Shown piece by piece: positions 11,660 to 26,590 of a stretch of 64,000 nt of DNA (its first letter is position 1; each line of letters opens with the position of its first letter). Below the pieces are notes generated by a model. The model did not search any database. It saw nothing but the letters and a program-made list of their open reading frames with translations, and was not told where the DNA came from. Both the position numbers and the translations under genes were made by a program. The DNA comes from Sorex araneus (taxonomy: Eukaryota > Chordata > Mammalia > Eulipotyphla > Soricidae), in assembly GCF_027595985.1 (NCBI RefSeq), contig NC_073304.1:146624746-146688745 (forward strand), written 5' to 3'.

Positions 11660-11828
11660 TTTTTTATTTCAGTTTTTGGGGTTTGTTTGGGGGTTACCCC
11701 CGACAGGGCTCAGGGCTCACGCCTGGCGGTGCTGGGGTGGGCACCATGCGGGGTGTCCGGGGTTGAATCTTGGTCAGCTGCTGTGTGCAAGATAAACACC
11801 TCTCCTGCTGTTCCGTGGGTCTGGCCCG
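11660..11828 (-). mobile_element. Shrew SINE at the edge of the CpG island
   Basis: T-run, GGGGTTACCCCCGACAGGGC, GCTCACGCCTGGCGGTGC, GTGTGCAAGATAAACACC and TCTGGCCC. It is richer in GC than most copies and keeps several CpGs. Confidence 0.75.
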
Positions 11829-14582
<2,754 letters not shown>

Positions 14583-14747
14583 AGATTTTTGTTTGGAGAC
14601 CAGACCCAGCAGAACTTGGCGGTTACTCCTGGTTCTGAACTCAGGGATCACTCCTGGCAGTGCTTGGGGGACCGTATGAAATGCCAGAGATGGAACTAAC
14701 CATGTGCAAGACAAACGCTCTACCCACTGTCCTATCTCCCTGGCCCC
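14583..14747 (-). mobile_element. Shrew SINE, intron 1
   Basis: GCGGTTACTCCTGGTTCTGAACTC, GGGGGACCGTATGAAATGCC and CTATCTCCCTGGCCCC. Confidence 0.82.
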
Positions 14748-15379
14748 CAGACTCAGATCTTTTGAATAAGTTAATGCTAGTTCTTTAGCACAATGGTTTC
14801 CATCTGGCCTGGGGCTCTTCTCAGAGGCTTCTGATCACTTTCCAAGGGACCCCTTATTCCTTATAATGCTTTATAGCACTGCCTCACACTTCACTCTCAC
14901 TTAAATTTTAAAAGTAAAATCTTACTTTTGACTAGATGATCATGAAAAGTGCCAATCCATCTCCAGATGAGCCCCCACAGAAGCATTTCTGGAATAAAAT
15001 AAATGTGTTGCCCAGTGCTGACAGAGTTCCTTTTGCCTTGCTGAAGCCCCTCATGCCTGGGTGGAGGAAGGTGCCATCCTGCCTCACCTAGGTAGCCACC
15101 CCTCCACCGCAGCCTCTCATGAACCATCTCTGACCTGTGCTGTGGCAATGAAAGGAGTGAGCACCAGGACCCCCATGGCACTGGACTGTGCTTTTGGTCT
15201 GACCAAAAGTCCACTTGGTGGAGCTGCTGGAAGGGCAAGGGGAAGGTGGGTGTGGACAGAGCACCCGCTGGTCCCAGGCTTGGCCAGGAGCACTGCTATC
15301 TCAAACTGAGGCCCTTGGTGCTCTTCATGCATCCCACCTCCAGCGCCCTGAGGCCACCTATCTGCCAAGGACACTTGTA

Positions 15380-15470
15380 TTCTAGTTAGGGCAGAACCTT
15401 TACCTTCTTGGGCTGCAGTTTCTTCACTGATTCAGGGCATCAAGGCTGGACTGTCTCTTAGAAACAATGT
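15380..15470 (-). mobile_element. MIR fragment, antisense
   Basis: GCTGCAGTTTCTTCACTGATT is the antisense MIR core. Confidence 0.45.
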
Positions 15471-15904
15471 GAGCCACAATAATGTTTTGAGCATCAAAAA
15501 GCCAAAATAAACTGATTGCCTCATTTTAAATAGTTGGCCCCGTCTTGTTAAATATCTTTTCAACTGTCATCAAATAAACCACTGCTTGTATGATATCTCT
15601 GCATTTTTTCTGTTCTCCAAGTGCATTATCTTCAGAACTGTCTCTTTTCCATTGATGGCACATCACCCTATTTCAAATACTCTATGGTTGTGTGAGCTTA
15701 TGACTATTAGGCCATAGAAGTCTTGACTCTCCCCAAACCGTTTCCAGTTCTGATTCTGCAAGTATGGCAGGTTAGAACTAGCAGTGCACCTAGGGAAGCA
15801 GTGCTTGAGCCTTGAGTGTAAGCTCAGCTAGGGATGAATTGTTGGTCTCTCGCTTCCCACTGTACCACGTGCACCCCGAATGAAATAGGCACTCAGGTGT
15901 TTGT

Positions 15905-15998
15905 AAAAATAAAGCCTGCTTGGTTATCCTGGCCAGTTTACACAGCCAGGCCTGGCACTAGAACACAGGATGTTTGGTTCCCAAGTCCAGTGCTCCTT
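15905..15998 (+). mobile_element. MIR fragment
   Basis: TACACAGCCAGGCCTGGCAC and CCCAAGTCCAGTGCTCCTT fit the MIR core and its following segment. Confidence 0.55.
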
Positions 15999-18529
15999 GT
16001 TTTGCTTTCCTACCATCTCTTAGATCATTCATTGCAAGATAATAACAGAATTTCAGATAACTAGGTAGAAATAATATTAGATTGGCAGGGAACTGGCACT
16101 TATCAACAAATGAAATTATTAACAATCACAATTTAAGTGAAGATGCAAGGTGTAAAAGAGACTTCCCAAAAGAAGGTGTCAGAAATCTTGCCTGTTGGCA
16201 CCCAGAACTACACACAGGGCTGGTAAATGTTAACTTGATCAGTAGCATAGTGCGGTGTATTTGTGTACCACACATGTGCATACCAAAGACAGAGTGGCAC
16301 TCGGCTATGCAGTTGGTACCTTGTATAGTCTCTCTGCCTCTCAAGCTCCCACTAAGTCACCTACCTGAATTTTTGGTGGTTTAAGAAGCATTTTATAATG
16401 TCCCCATAGGGACCCTGGCAGTCATGTTTCACCCTAATGCCATGAGCAGTACCAGGAGATGGAGTACTTGCTCTGTGAGTGCTGACTCCAGAGGGAAGGA
16501 CTGATGCTCACCAAAAATCTGGATCAAACCCAATGATATGTGTGTGTACAGCTGGCATCCTTATGGAAATGCAGGCCAGTGGCTGCTCAGACACTATAAA
16601 TGGGGCATGTAATGTGGAAGGTGTGGTAAGTGCTGCATTCGGACAGCCAGAAGCTGCTGTCCCTTTCCTGATCTGGCCAGGTAATGTTGTGAGTGACCAG
16701 ACAGTTTTTTTCACTATGGTCTGAGGTTTCTTAGTGGGACAGTTGGCAATGGGTACAACCCCCAGAGCTGGCAGTGTTGCCTCTGGATGGTCACAGCACT
16801 GCTTGACACCACTCGATGAGACCTGAAGGCTTTCAGAAATCCCGGTGGAATTTTGGTCCTTGTGGTCATTCTTACAGTCGCCAGCCTTCTTGGAGGAATG
16901 GTCTTGTCAGTTTTGTCATAGTCTTGTCAGTTTCTTTGAGAGAGTTCAGACCAGTGACGTCTCTGAATTAGAAAGGGAGCCGGCTACCAACCTGGCCACA
17001 GTTCCAGTTCAAGCCATGTCTGTAACATTGGAAAAACTGTCAAGGCTTTGGGAACTCAAGGCCTCTCTGCTTTGCTCCATCTGGTGTGTCTGTGCTGCAT
17101 TTTACATCTGCAATGGTTCCAGAGATCTCTCTCAGCCTGTGAACTCTCATGGTGTTTCCCTGCTCTGACTTCTGGACCCATGTGTTTGGCTCTGCTTTGG
17201 GGTGTTTTGCAGCCACGGCTGTAGTTCTCCTAGCGTTATCTCTCCAGCCACATTTGCTGAAGCACCCTATTTTGAAAGCTGGAAAGAACTGTCTGTCTGT
17301 CATCTCCTGTGGCCAGACCTTGCTCCTTGCTAACTATTCAGACTGTGGTGTTGGCACCCATAAGAAATGTGTATTTGTGGGGTCCCCTTAAATTTGCTAT
17401 GTCTGTGCTTCTGCTTGGTTCAAGAACCCTCCTGTTAGCTCTGGCTCTACCCCCAGTTTCTGTGGTAATGGAAGCAATATTTTTCCCTACTCTTGGAAAT
17501 ATGGGTATTGAACTGCTGGATTGGGGAATTCTGAGAGCCCCGAGAAAGTGTCGTGAGCTCAAGACTGAGTACGCTGAAGTCCTGAGTAGGAAAGACCCAC
17601 TGTGGTGTCTGCTGAGCCACTGATTTGACATCATTTCTGTTGGTTGTGGCTTGGTGGCCCAGGGCATCTACTCCTTTGAACTGTGGCAGAATGTGTTTGT
17701 GGGTGTTTGTGTGGGCAACTCTAAAAGCAAAGTGAGCCCAGAGTCAATTTGACACTCCTCTTTTGCAGTCCTTTTAGCTGGCTCTGTGCAGCCCGCAGAT
17801 CTGACTAGATACCGTGGACATGAAGCACAGGTGTGGGCCTCCAGTATCTGTAATGTGTGTGTGTGTGTTTGGGGCCCTGGCAGGAGTTCCCAGAGTGTGG
17901 CCTTCTCCTCGAGGGTGGAGCTGGGGCCCCGGGAGGGGGCTAGCAGCCAGGGGACACACTTCCACAGGCTGCCCTCAGAATTCAGGGCAGGCTGAGCATT
18001 TCTCTAACCCCTACAACCTCGAGGTGTGGCCACCCCCCACCCCAAACAGAAGGTGGAATCCACCTGGGCGCTCTTTGCCACTGCGACGGCAAAGATCACA
18101 TCATGGTTGTTGAGAATGCCAGGCACTGTGAGGACCCAGGAACCTTTAGGGCCCAGCTAGATGCAGGTGACAGGTGGCCGCTTACAATGTCCATGCTGGC
18201 TGATTTCTGTTTCAGTTCTGTTTTAGCTCTCCATCCTGTGCTTGTGCTGGTGGGGCTGGGTCACTTCTTGCAAATGTCCCTGTGGTCTCCAAGTTAGTCC
18301 CAGCTGGGTTATCTGCAGTCCTAGGGTCTGATAAAGTTGTCTGCAGGGGGTGTCCTGTTCCCTGCTCGACTGGCAGATCCTAACTCCTGATCTCCCCAGC
18401 CCATGGAGCACCTTTTTTTCATTCCTGTGTTCTGAGCACAGAGCATGTGTCTGAGTTGCCCAGTCAGGGTCAGGGCCAGCCCTTGGCTAAAATCACCCTC
18501 CTTGCACCATTTTTTTTTCCCGGCTAACT
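15999..18529. other. Intron 1, SINE-free and unclassified
   Basis: About 2.5 kb without a recognised repeat. Open frames of up to 109 codons show no known protein. It may be an old repeat or conserved intron DNA. Confidence 0.45.
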
Positions 18530-18694
18530 TTAAAAAAAAATTTAATTATTTTTTTGGCCACACCTTGCCACACTCAGGACTTACTCCTGGCTTTGCACCC
18601 AGGGATTACTCTTGGTTGGACTTAGGACCATATGGGATGCTGGAGATCAAACACGGATTGGCCATGTGCAGGTGCCCTATTCACTGGACTGCCA
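18530..18694 (-). mobile_element. Shrew SINE, intron 1
   Basis: A/T-rich tail, GGCCACACCTTGCC, GGACCATATGGGATGCTGG and GGATTGGCCATGTGCAGG. Confidence 0.8.
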
Positions 18695-19074
18695 GACTTC
18701 GGCTTTCTGGGTGTGTACTCCCTTCCAATCTGGCTTTCCCTGAAAGCACTACTGCCTGGCTACTGGCCCTGTGGAATGCCCTCAGAATTTGCAGTCCTAC
18801 ATTGTCTCCTCTAAGCCATTATTAGTCTCATTTCTTTCCTTACATTCAATTCTGCTGACTCCAGCTAGGCTAAGTATTCCTGGCCCCTGCTCGCATTCCT
18901 GCTGTGCTTGAGAGTCTGTGTACTGATGGGTGCTAGTCCCCTCAGTTCTGTACCTTCAGCTTCTTCCACCTTCAAAACACCAACCTGAACACCTTGAGGT
19001 TGTTGCTTTCTCGACTGTCATGCAAATCCTTCCAACTTTGGGGGTTTAGGGAGAGGGGGCAGGAGGCTGGGAGA

Positions 19075-19172
19075 GGCAAAGCCAGTGGTGCTCAGGGTTT
19101 AATTCTGGCTCTGTGCTTAGGGATCAGTGCTGGGGATTGACCCCTCCGCTACTTGCAGGCTCAGGTCCTCCA
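19075..19172 (-). mobile_element. Shrew SINE fragment, intron 1
   Basis: GCCAGTGGTGCTCAGGG, CTGGCTCTGTGCTTAGGGATC and GCTGGGGATTGACCC; partial. Confidence 0.6.
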
Positions 19173-22126
19173 GTTTTACTTCCCTATCCTGACTTTCATT
19201 GCCTCCGATTTCCGTCAACTCTCTGAGCAATGCCCACGTAGGCCTGCAGCACCAGGGATGTATCCCCAGCACACAGGGACACTCTCCACCTCTTAAATCT
19301 CATTTTGGCCACTTTCCCACAAGACAGTTTCTATGATCAGTTGGGGGGAGGGGTGCAGAGTGGGGAACAGTCTCTTATACAAGGTTGCCAAAGAATCAAA
19401 TGCATTCGTGTGGGTCTGTGGGTTGTTGCCTCTGTCCCTGTGGGACATTGCTGGATAGAATTTGGTGGCCTCCGTTAGGTTACCTAGCCAGCACGGAGTG
19501 GCATTTGGGCTCCCCTGGCCACGCCTGGGTGACACATGCCTGGAGCTTCTGAGGAAGTAATAGAAGCACAGTGGGGAGGGGAGATGAAATTGTAAGAATT
19601 TCCCGTTGACTCTGCCACAGTTGTGGTGGCATCCACATTGAGAAGTGCAGTTTCCTTTACTGCATGGCCAGTGAATTACCTTCTCAGTGGGGCTTCTCTC
19701 AGAGGCAGCACGGAGCCACTTTGGGGGTTTGCAGATCAGCATTGATGTGCTTAATGCAGAACATCAATGAGTCTCCGTGCCCAAGAGTGGAAACAGTGAC
19801 CTGGAATTGGGCATCAGAGCTGTTCTCTTCATGCTGTTTTAATTTGTGGGAAAAGGGTCCTTTGTAGCATCTTCACAGTGCTTGTGAGGAATGACACCCG
19901 GTGGCTCAGTGGAAGCTTCTCCACACACACTCCTGCCCATCTTTCACAGGTGGGAAGAACAGGTTGGGAGTCATGCTCCTCTACTTCACTAACCCAGAGA
20001 AGGGGTTGGATAGGATACTTTGACATGTGCTGCCCTCTTCTTTCTCTCCTGCTTCAAGTTATCAAGGCTTTTCTGTGCCATGATTGAGCCGCGTTTTGCT
20101 GGTCCTTTCCTCTGTTGGGTGCATGGAGAGAAGAGTCTGTGTGGAAGGTTCCACTCACAGGTGTCTGGGACCCTCATGAGTTATGAGATGATAAGTCTGT
20201 CATCTGGGTTGGGGCGCACCACACATTGATCTCTTATCCTGAGCAGAAAATGCTCCTGAGAAGACCCAGACTATTGTGGTAATGCCCAGTAGCAATGGGA
20301 GAAAGTATGTTGTCAAAGGAATGCTAACAAGTGTTTGGTTCCTTGTGCATTCTTCAACCCCCAGCGGGCTCAGAGGAAGAAGGTGGCTCAGTGGCTCAGG
20401 GACAGGTGGACGGAGGGCCAAGTGAGCTCAGTACAAACCTGAGTATTTTCATGAAGCCTTGTGCGTGCTTGCTTTGCTATTATTTTTTTCACAGTATCAG
20501 TGGACTAGATCTAAATATATGCTGCCATTATCTTCCTGGTTGTACACCTCCACATATACCAAGAACTCACAGAACATTTCCTATGGTTAATGTCAGGAAC
20601 AGACAGATCTCTTGACTCTGAGACCTGGAGGTCTTCTACAGCTCCGGCTCGTGCATCTGCCCTCTCACTCACCCCTCACGTCCCCACAGACCTCCATAAA
20701 CTCTGCCGTAGCCCCTTATTTCTGAGACCTGGATAAACTGAAACAGGACTTGAAATAGCTCTCCTTTCTCACTTTGAATCAGTGTTGAAACAGGTTTTCC
20801 TTGAGTGTCTTTGTTCTGGGAAATAGGAAACAAAGTTAAGTTAAACATCAGGTTGCCCCTAAAAAGCATGGCATCTTCCTGGCAGTCTTTTGCTGTTGCC
20901 TTTCTTCTTTTGCTGCCTATTTATTGCAGTTTGTGAATTTTCCCTATCTTCTACAGCTGGAAGCAAGAAGAATCAAGGGTACCTAACATCGTTTTCATTA
21001 TGAATCCATTTTTTCAGATCAGGTAGCTCACACTGAGTTGGCAGTGGTGATGTCACCCTTGCTTATAAAAAGGTGCCTGAATTTTGATATCAATGAGAAA
21101 TCCTTGTTCCCGTGTCTTCTGGTTCCCACTGTCACAAATGAGCATGCTTCTCAGAGTGTAAAAGAAAAATCAAACATGAGTTCTAACTTACCAGGCTTTA
21201 AATTAATTATTTTCTAGTCATTCCTTTGTTAATTCTGCTAGCTAGAATATTCCCCTAACCAGGACCTTGCATGAGTTTGGAATGTGTCTTTCACGTGATT
21301 TTTGATATGGGGAATATATTTGTGTTGAATTCAAACCAAAACTATTAGATGTCTCTAGTGTGTTATCTAAGCTCTAAGGACCTATGACTTGGACTTGTTC
21401 TAGTAATACCAGTGTTTGTCAAATTGAAAAAAAAAAGTGTTTTTGATATGTGAATTTTCTTGGAATGGTGAGGGGGAATAAAGAATTCCAAATGGACACC
21501 GATAACTTAATGGAGCCTCTTTGGATGCACTTGTGTTGAATTCCGATCTAGCCTAAATTTGAGCCTTCAACAGCTTGAGCTCCTTTATGTATAAGTGGTG
21601 GTAAATTGGGGGAAATAAAAATTACAGAATGGGCTTGGCATTTGTCATGTTCCCAAATTCTGTTTTTATACAGACTATCCACCCCTCCCCAAGACAATTG
21701 TATTATTTATGTGTCAGAGGGCAATAGCATGGAAAATGCCTGAAAAACTGATGAATTTAGTAAGGTATTTACAAATGCAGGCAAGTAATCAACCAAACAG
21801 TATTATGAGGTGGGTGCTTACAATTTGAAATAAAAAACAGCAGTTATGCAATTTGGATAACAGAATAGCGTCAGATGAGAAGACTTACCTATTCTTTTAG
21901 GAATTTGGGGGCTCTGTGGAGAAAGAGTGGACATTTTCCTTTAAGTAATACTGACGTAGAAATATGACCAAAAGCTAGTGTAGAAGGAAGACAAACCCAA
22001 GTGTCTCCACCACACTTTAGAAATCAACATTCAAGGCTTTGAGAGGAAGGTATTGAGAGTATTTGATGTTGGCACATAGATGTCTGGGAATGGAAGTGGT
22101 GGATAGGTATAGAAAACAAATAAGAC
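19173..22126. other. Intron 1, no feature seen
   Basis: Nearly 3 kb without recognised SINE or L1 sequence; AT content rises after 20.9 kb. Confidence 0.5.
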
Positions 22127-22314
22127 AGAGCTGGAGAGATTGATAAGAGAGTAAAGCACTTGTCTTGCATGTGGTCGAATACTGGGTTGATTCCCAGCAT
22201 CCCATAAAATCCCCTGAGCCCTGCCAGGAGTGCCCTCTGAGTACAGAGTCAGGAGTAAGCCCTAAGCATCCCAGGGTGTGACATTCCCTACCCCCAAATA
22301 AAACCAAAAACAAG
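22127..22314 (+). mobile_element. Shrew SINE, intron 1
   Basis: AGCTGGAGAGATTGATAAG head, GTTGATTCCCAGCATCCCAT, AGTCAGGAGTAAGCCCTAAG and an A-rich end. Confidence 0.85.
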
Positions 22315-22399
22315 GTAACAGATGAGAAGAATACTCATTAGAGAAAGATTTTCGACAAGATTTGAAGATTATTTTTTCAGCTTATACATAGATTCGAAT

Positions 22400-23470
22400 A
22401 AACTTTCTAGAGGTCCTGTAATTGTATGTGCAGAGCGATGCTCTTTTACCCTTTCCTCTTAATGAACACTTTATGACATTTCACACTGATACAGATAGTG
22501 TTGACACCAGCTTTGAAAAAGTTCACGTATGTGTTAGAACTGTATGTGAATGAAGTCATTTAGCTGCCTTCCTGAGATATGAATGCTTGTAGGCTTATAA
22601 GGTATGCTCCAGGGAATATCCTAGTGCATCCTTGCAAACCTAACCATGCACTGAGATCCAAAGCAAACTTCTAGATGCAGAATTGCTGTATCAGGCTTAA
22701 AATAGAGAGTCCCACATTGTTCTGCAGAGACTTTGGGCAGTGTGAAAAGGTGTCTGCTTCCCAGCATGTCTTGACCTTTACCAATCTGGTAGGTAAAAGT
22801 AGTGGTGCACTGATGGTTTCATTTGCATATACCATTAGGTCAGGGATGACTATGTTATGTGCTTGAGTCATTGTGTCCTTTGTCTGTTGGGGTTCCAATT
22901 CTGATTTGTAAGGGCTTGGAATTCAGGAAGGATGGGAATACTTCAGCTAATGTGACAAGTATCTTCCTACTGTGTCTTTTGACTTCTTTATGGTGTTCTA
23001 TGTAGATAACACATGTGTATACTTGTGTGCATGTGAGCACATGCATATAACCCCACACACGCCCACATACACACACAGGCAAATATCATTTTTTTCCTTT
23101 TTGTCCTTTGGGGTCACACCCGGAAATGTTGAGGAGTTATTCCTGGAATGCTCCAGGGACCATGTGGAATGCCAGGGATTAAACCTGGGTTGGTTCCTGC
23201 AAGGCAAATGACCTATCTGTTGTACTATCACTCCGGCTCCCCAAACCTCAATTTTCAAATGACTTTGGTGACTTAGGACTATCAAGTCTATGTAAGTATA
23301 TACTAATTCCATGTCTCCCTCCCTTAGTACTCTGAACTTAATGCTTTTATTCTTAAGTCTTTGTTTTATCCATCTAGAATAGTTTGGCACAAGATATGGA
23401 GTCATCTTTTGTTTTTAAATCTATATTGCTATACAGATGTTTCCATGGTTTTCCTCATCACTATTTTGTT
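22400..23470 (-). mobile_element. Old L1 fragment, antisense, split by a SINE
   Basis: Reads like antisense mammalian L1 ORF2: GGTTTCATTTGCATATACC near 22815, and TTAATGCTTTTATTCTTAAG with TTTGTTTTATCCATCTAGAA after 23338. A younger SINE at 23085-23240 splits it. Divergence is high and no frame survives. Confidence 0.6.
23085..23240 (-). mobile_element. Shrew SINE inserted in an antisense L1
   Basis: T-rich tail, GGGGTCACACCCGGAAATG, GGAATGCCAGGGATTAAACC and CTATCACTCCGGCTCC. Confidence 0.83.
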
Positions 23471-24310
23471 TTTTAATATAATTTTATTTTTATAAGTTGT
23501 TCACAATAATTTATTACATTAAGTATTCCAGTACCGATCCCACCACCATTACACCTTCCCACCACCATTATTTCAAATTTTACCACCATTACCTAAGCCT
23601 GCCCCAAAAGCTGGTCCTAAATAATTTATTTTGTATTTTTTGTTATGAATACTCTGCTAAAAATGATTCCAGGAGTTTCCTTAGAGAAAAGTATGTGAAG
23701 ATTGTATCTCTCCCTGGAGCCCTTGTATAAGAGATTACTAACAGGTCATTACAGGTTGAGCCTTGTGCACTATCAGATCAGTTGCCTTCTACTGTACACT
23801 CCATTTGTACATGGTACTTGGTACATCAGTGGTGTAGAGTATTAAGATGTCACGTGGCCATGTGCTTCAGGAATTCTAAAATTTTAAATAGGGTGATACA
23901 ATTGGAGTTAAATTTTTAACTGAATGGTGATGTTAGGGTTCAGAGCTATCTCTGAATCTTGTTGATCTCTTCTGAGATATTTGTGAGTCTCTGAATCATG
24001 GCCGTTAATGAGCTACTATGGTGCCAGAGGCTGTTCGTGGGCGTGACTCACCAGCTCCCAGAAGAACAGGGAGATAGAGGGAAGTTGCCCATTTCTGACT
24101 CCGTGAGAACCTGGAGATTTTGGTCACAAAACCTGCACACCTGAGTTTTTCAGCAGATTCATACTCATGATGAGGCTTGTTCCGCGCCTCTAGGGATTGG
24201 CCATGAACATGATGGCGATTGGGTTCTGGAAGTTTCCAGCTGTCCTGGGTCTTCCAGATGAGACTCAGCCTGGTGCAGGGTCTGGAGGCATCTCTCCCCA
24301 TCACTATTTT
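23471..24310 (-). mobile_element. L1-like 3' UTR, antisense, tentative
   Basis: Starts with an AT-rich stretch and continues with CCAGTACCGATCCCACCACC, resembling the C-rich antisense 3' UTRs of the L1 copies at 34 and 54 kb. The part after about 23.7 kb is assigned only by continuity. Confidence 0.4.
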
Positions 24311-24588
24311 GAAATGCCTCCTTTCTTATTTATCAGAGCACTTTGTGCATTTGAATTTATTGATTAACTAATTTTGCTCTATTCACTTGTCCTTTCTCAC
24401 TTGTCCTGTTTTATTCACTTGTCCATTCAGTGCCATGCTGCTTGTTATTGCTTCATAATACAACTTTCAGGAATAATATTTAGAATATTCTGCCTCTCTC
24501 ATATGAGCCTCACAAATTTTAGTCTACACCAGAGTCAAACTTTTAATTTGCTACAAGCTTACACGTTAAAAAAAATATGAAAATCTGA

Positions 24589-24782
24589 GATGATTTGAGA
24601 GAGATGGTACAGCAGGCAGGGTGCTTGTCTTGCATGTGGTTCACCTGCGTAGGATCCCAGGCACCACAAACAGTGCCCTGAGTTACCACCAGAAGTAATC
24701 CCTGAGTGTAGAGCCAAGAGTAAGACCTGAGCACTGCTTGCTGTGCACCCCCAACAAAAGGGGAAAAAAAGAAAAAGAAAAA
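24589..24782 (+). mobile_element. Shrew SINE, intron 1
   Basis: GAGAGATGGTACAGCAGGCAG, CTTGCATGTGGTTCACC, AGAAGTAATCCCTGAGTG and an A-rich end. Confidence 0.82.
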
Positions 24783-24897
24783 ATTGCCATACATCTATAC
24801 TTTACCTTTTCTCACTCAGGATAAAAGAGGGCTTACAGGCTTCAGATTCTTGCTGGTCTTAGATGTCTCTCATGTAATATGAAGAACCTTTGTTCTA

Positions 24898-25030
24898 GGA
24901 GCTGGAGAGATGGCTCAAAGGCCAAGCACATGCTTTGCATGTGAGAGGCCCAAGTTTGATCTCTGGCACTACATGGTCCTCTGAACACTGAGCTGGGACC
25001 ATAACCAACAAAATAGGGGGGGGGGGGAAG
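24898..25030 (+). mobile_element. Shrew SINE with G-run near the end, intron 1
   Basis: GGAGCTGGAGAGATGGCTC head, AAGTTTGATCTCTGGCAC, CTACATGGTCCTCTGAACAC; a run of G follows the shortened tail. Confidence 0.72.
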
Positions 25031-25094
25031 AAACACCCAATGTTCTTGAGGTGGGAGTATTCTCAAATTTAATCTTAGAGATTATCTTTCTTTT

Positions 25095-25265
25095 GTGGGG
25101 GAGTGAGGGAATGGGCCATACCAGCAGTGCTCAGGTCTTACTCCTGTCAATGTACTCAGGAATCACTCCTGATGAGCTTAGAAGACCATATCGGGTGCCA
25201 GAGAGTGAACCTGGGGCTGACCATGTGAAAGGCAAGCACCCTACCAGCTATACTATCTCCCCAAT
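25095..25265 (-). mobile_element. Shrew SINE, intron 1
   Basis: GGGCCATACCAGCAGTGC, TCAGGAATCACTCCTGATG and ACTATCTCCCCAATC. Confidence 0.8.
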
Positions 25266-26154
25266 CTTAGAAACTTTCTTTGGCAATGTTATTGAGGTTC
25301 TTCTTGGAGGTTTTCTGAACATTAGTTTCTTTTATCCCAAATACTAAGTGAATTGTTAGGATTTCTCATACTAGTATTGTCAGCATGAGTTCTGACCACT
25401 AGATAAGGGTGATGCACACAGCACATCAGCTTGTATTTCTGCAAATAGAGCCCTCTTTTGCTGAGTTAGAGGTCACCAGCAGCATCTCGAACATAGGGCT
25501 CTCTTGGTCTTTTGACTTTGTTGTGTGGTACCCTAAATAACAGGCACATGCGTACTGTGTGCAAATCAGTCTCCAGGGGATGAGTAATGTGTGCATGAAG
25601 CTCATTCAGGAGAGCTTTGCTGTGCCAAATCAGACTTGAAGCTGACCACAATAACTTATTCCATTAGTAGTTTTGCTTATTATCCGTATTTTTGTAGGAT
25701 GATCTAGAGAGGGCTTTTCAGCTTTGCCCAAACAGGTCTGCAGGGAAACATTTCTCTTCCCCTGGACTAGTATTCTTCTGTAGCCTGTAGAAGAACATGC
25801 ATCCTTAGATTGATTAACGTCTGTCTCCATCACATGGTCTGCCATCCATTGCCAGCCAAGCAACTTCAGTCCCTTAACCTAGATACTGAAGGGACCTTGT
25901 GATCTGATTGGGAGGTGCATAGTGACCAGACAGGATAACATGCCAGGTGTTGGCTGCGTGATGCCTTCTGCCCCTTGACCTCAGCCAAGAGTGCTACTTT
26001 CTGCTGGCCTGGGAACTCTGCCCTCACCTTCCCTTCCTCCCTCATCAAGGGCCTGGTATTTATTCTGTTTTTGATTATTTTCTTTCTGTCACACACTGCC
26101 TTGTCACGTGCTTCCCACCTTTATAAAGCCATGGTCAGCTTAGAGACTTGATGT
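25266..26154. other. Intron 1, no feature seen
   Basis: Unique-looking; short frames only. Confidence 0.5.
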
Positions 26155-26590
26155 GTCCACAGGGTGATCTCACTTATATATGGTATTAGAAGACTGGATG
26201 ATGAAATGCAGTGGTTTAAAGTGGGGTGCCAGTCACTTTTGGTCCCAAAGCATATGGGGAGGAAAGACAATGAGTGGGGGTGGAGGGAGAGGAGACAGAT
26301 GAGAAGCAACAGGGGTCAAGGGTCAAGGTACATCGGTGGTGTTAAGGAATGATAGGCCTAAATATCCAAACCAGAGTCAACAACACTGAAATCATTGAGA
26401 CCCAAACTTTAATAACCAAATTTAAAAAGGTGCCTGGTTGGGGGTGTATGGGGGTGTTGGGGCAGTAGGAGAGAAAGCCTGGCAACATTGGTGGAGGGAA
26501 GTTAACACTGGTGGAGGGATCAGTGATCCAACATTTTATGTCTAAAACCCAACAATGAATAACTCTAAATCATGGTGTTTCATAAAATAA
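26155..26590 (+). mobile_element. L1 3' end in sense orientation, intron 1
   Basis: Starts at GGGTGATCTCACTTATATATG, typical of the region just after L1 ORF2, followed by a purine-rich UTR (CACTGGTGGAGGGATCAGTG) and ending with CATAAAATAA. No clear target-site duplication was found. Confidence 0.65.

Noticed and set aside
10845..11795. A 316-codon + strand frame and a 261-codon - strand frame in the CpG island
   Set aside because: Both follow from few stop codons in GC-rich DNA; they overlap each other, are rich in Arg/Pro/Ala/Gly and run into a SINE, with no known domain.
16845..17667. Processed pseudogene in intron 1
   Set aside because: Several open frames of about 100 codons were considered, but none resembles a known protein, and there is no A-tail or target-site duplication.
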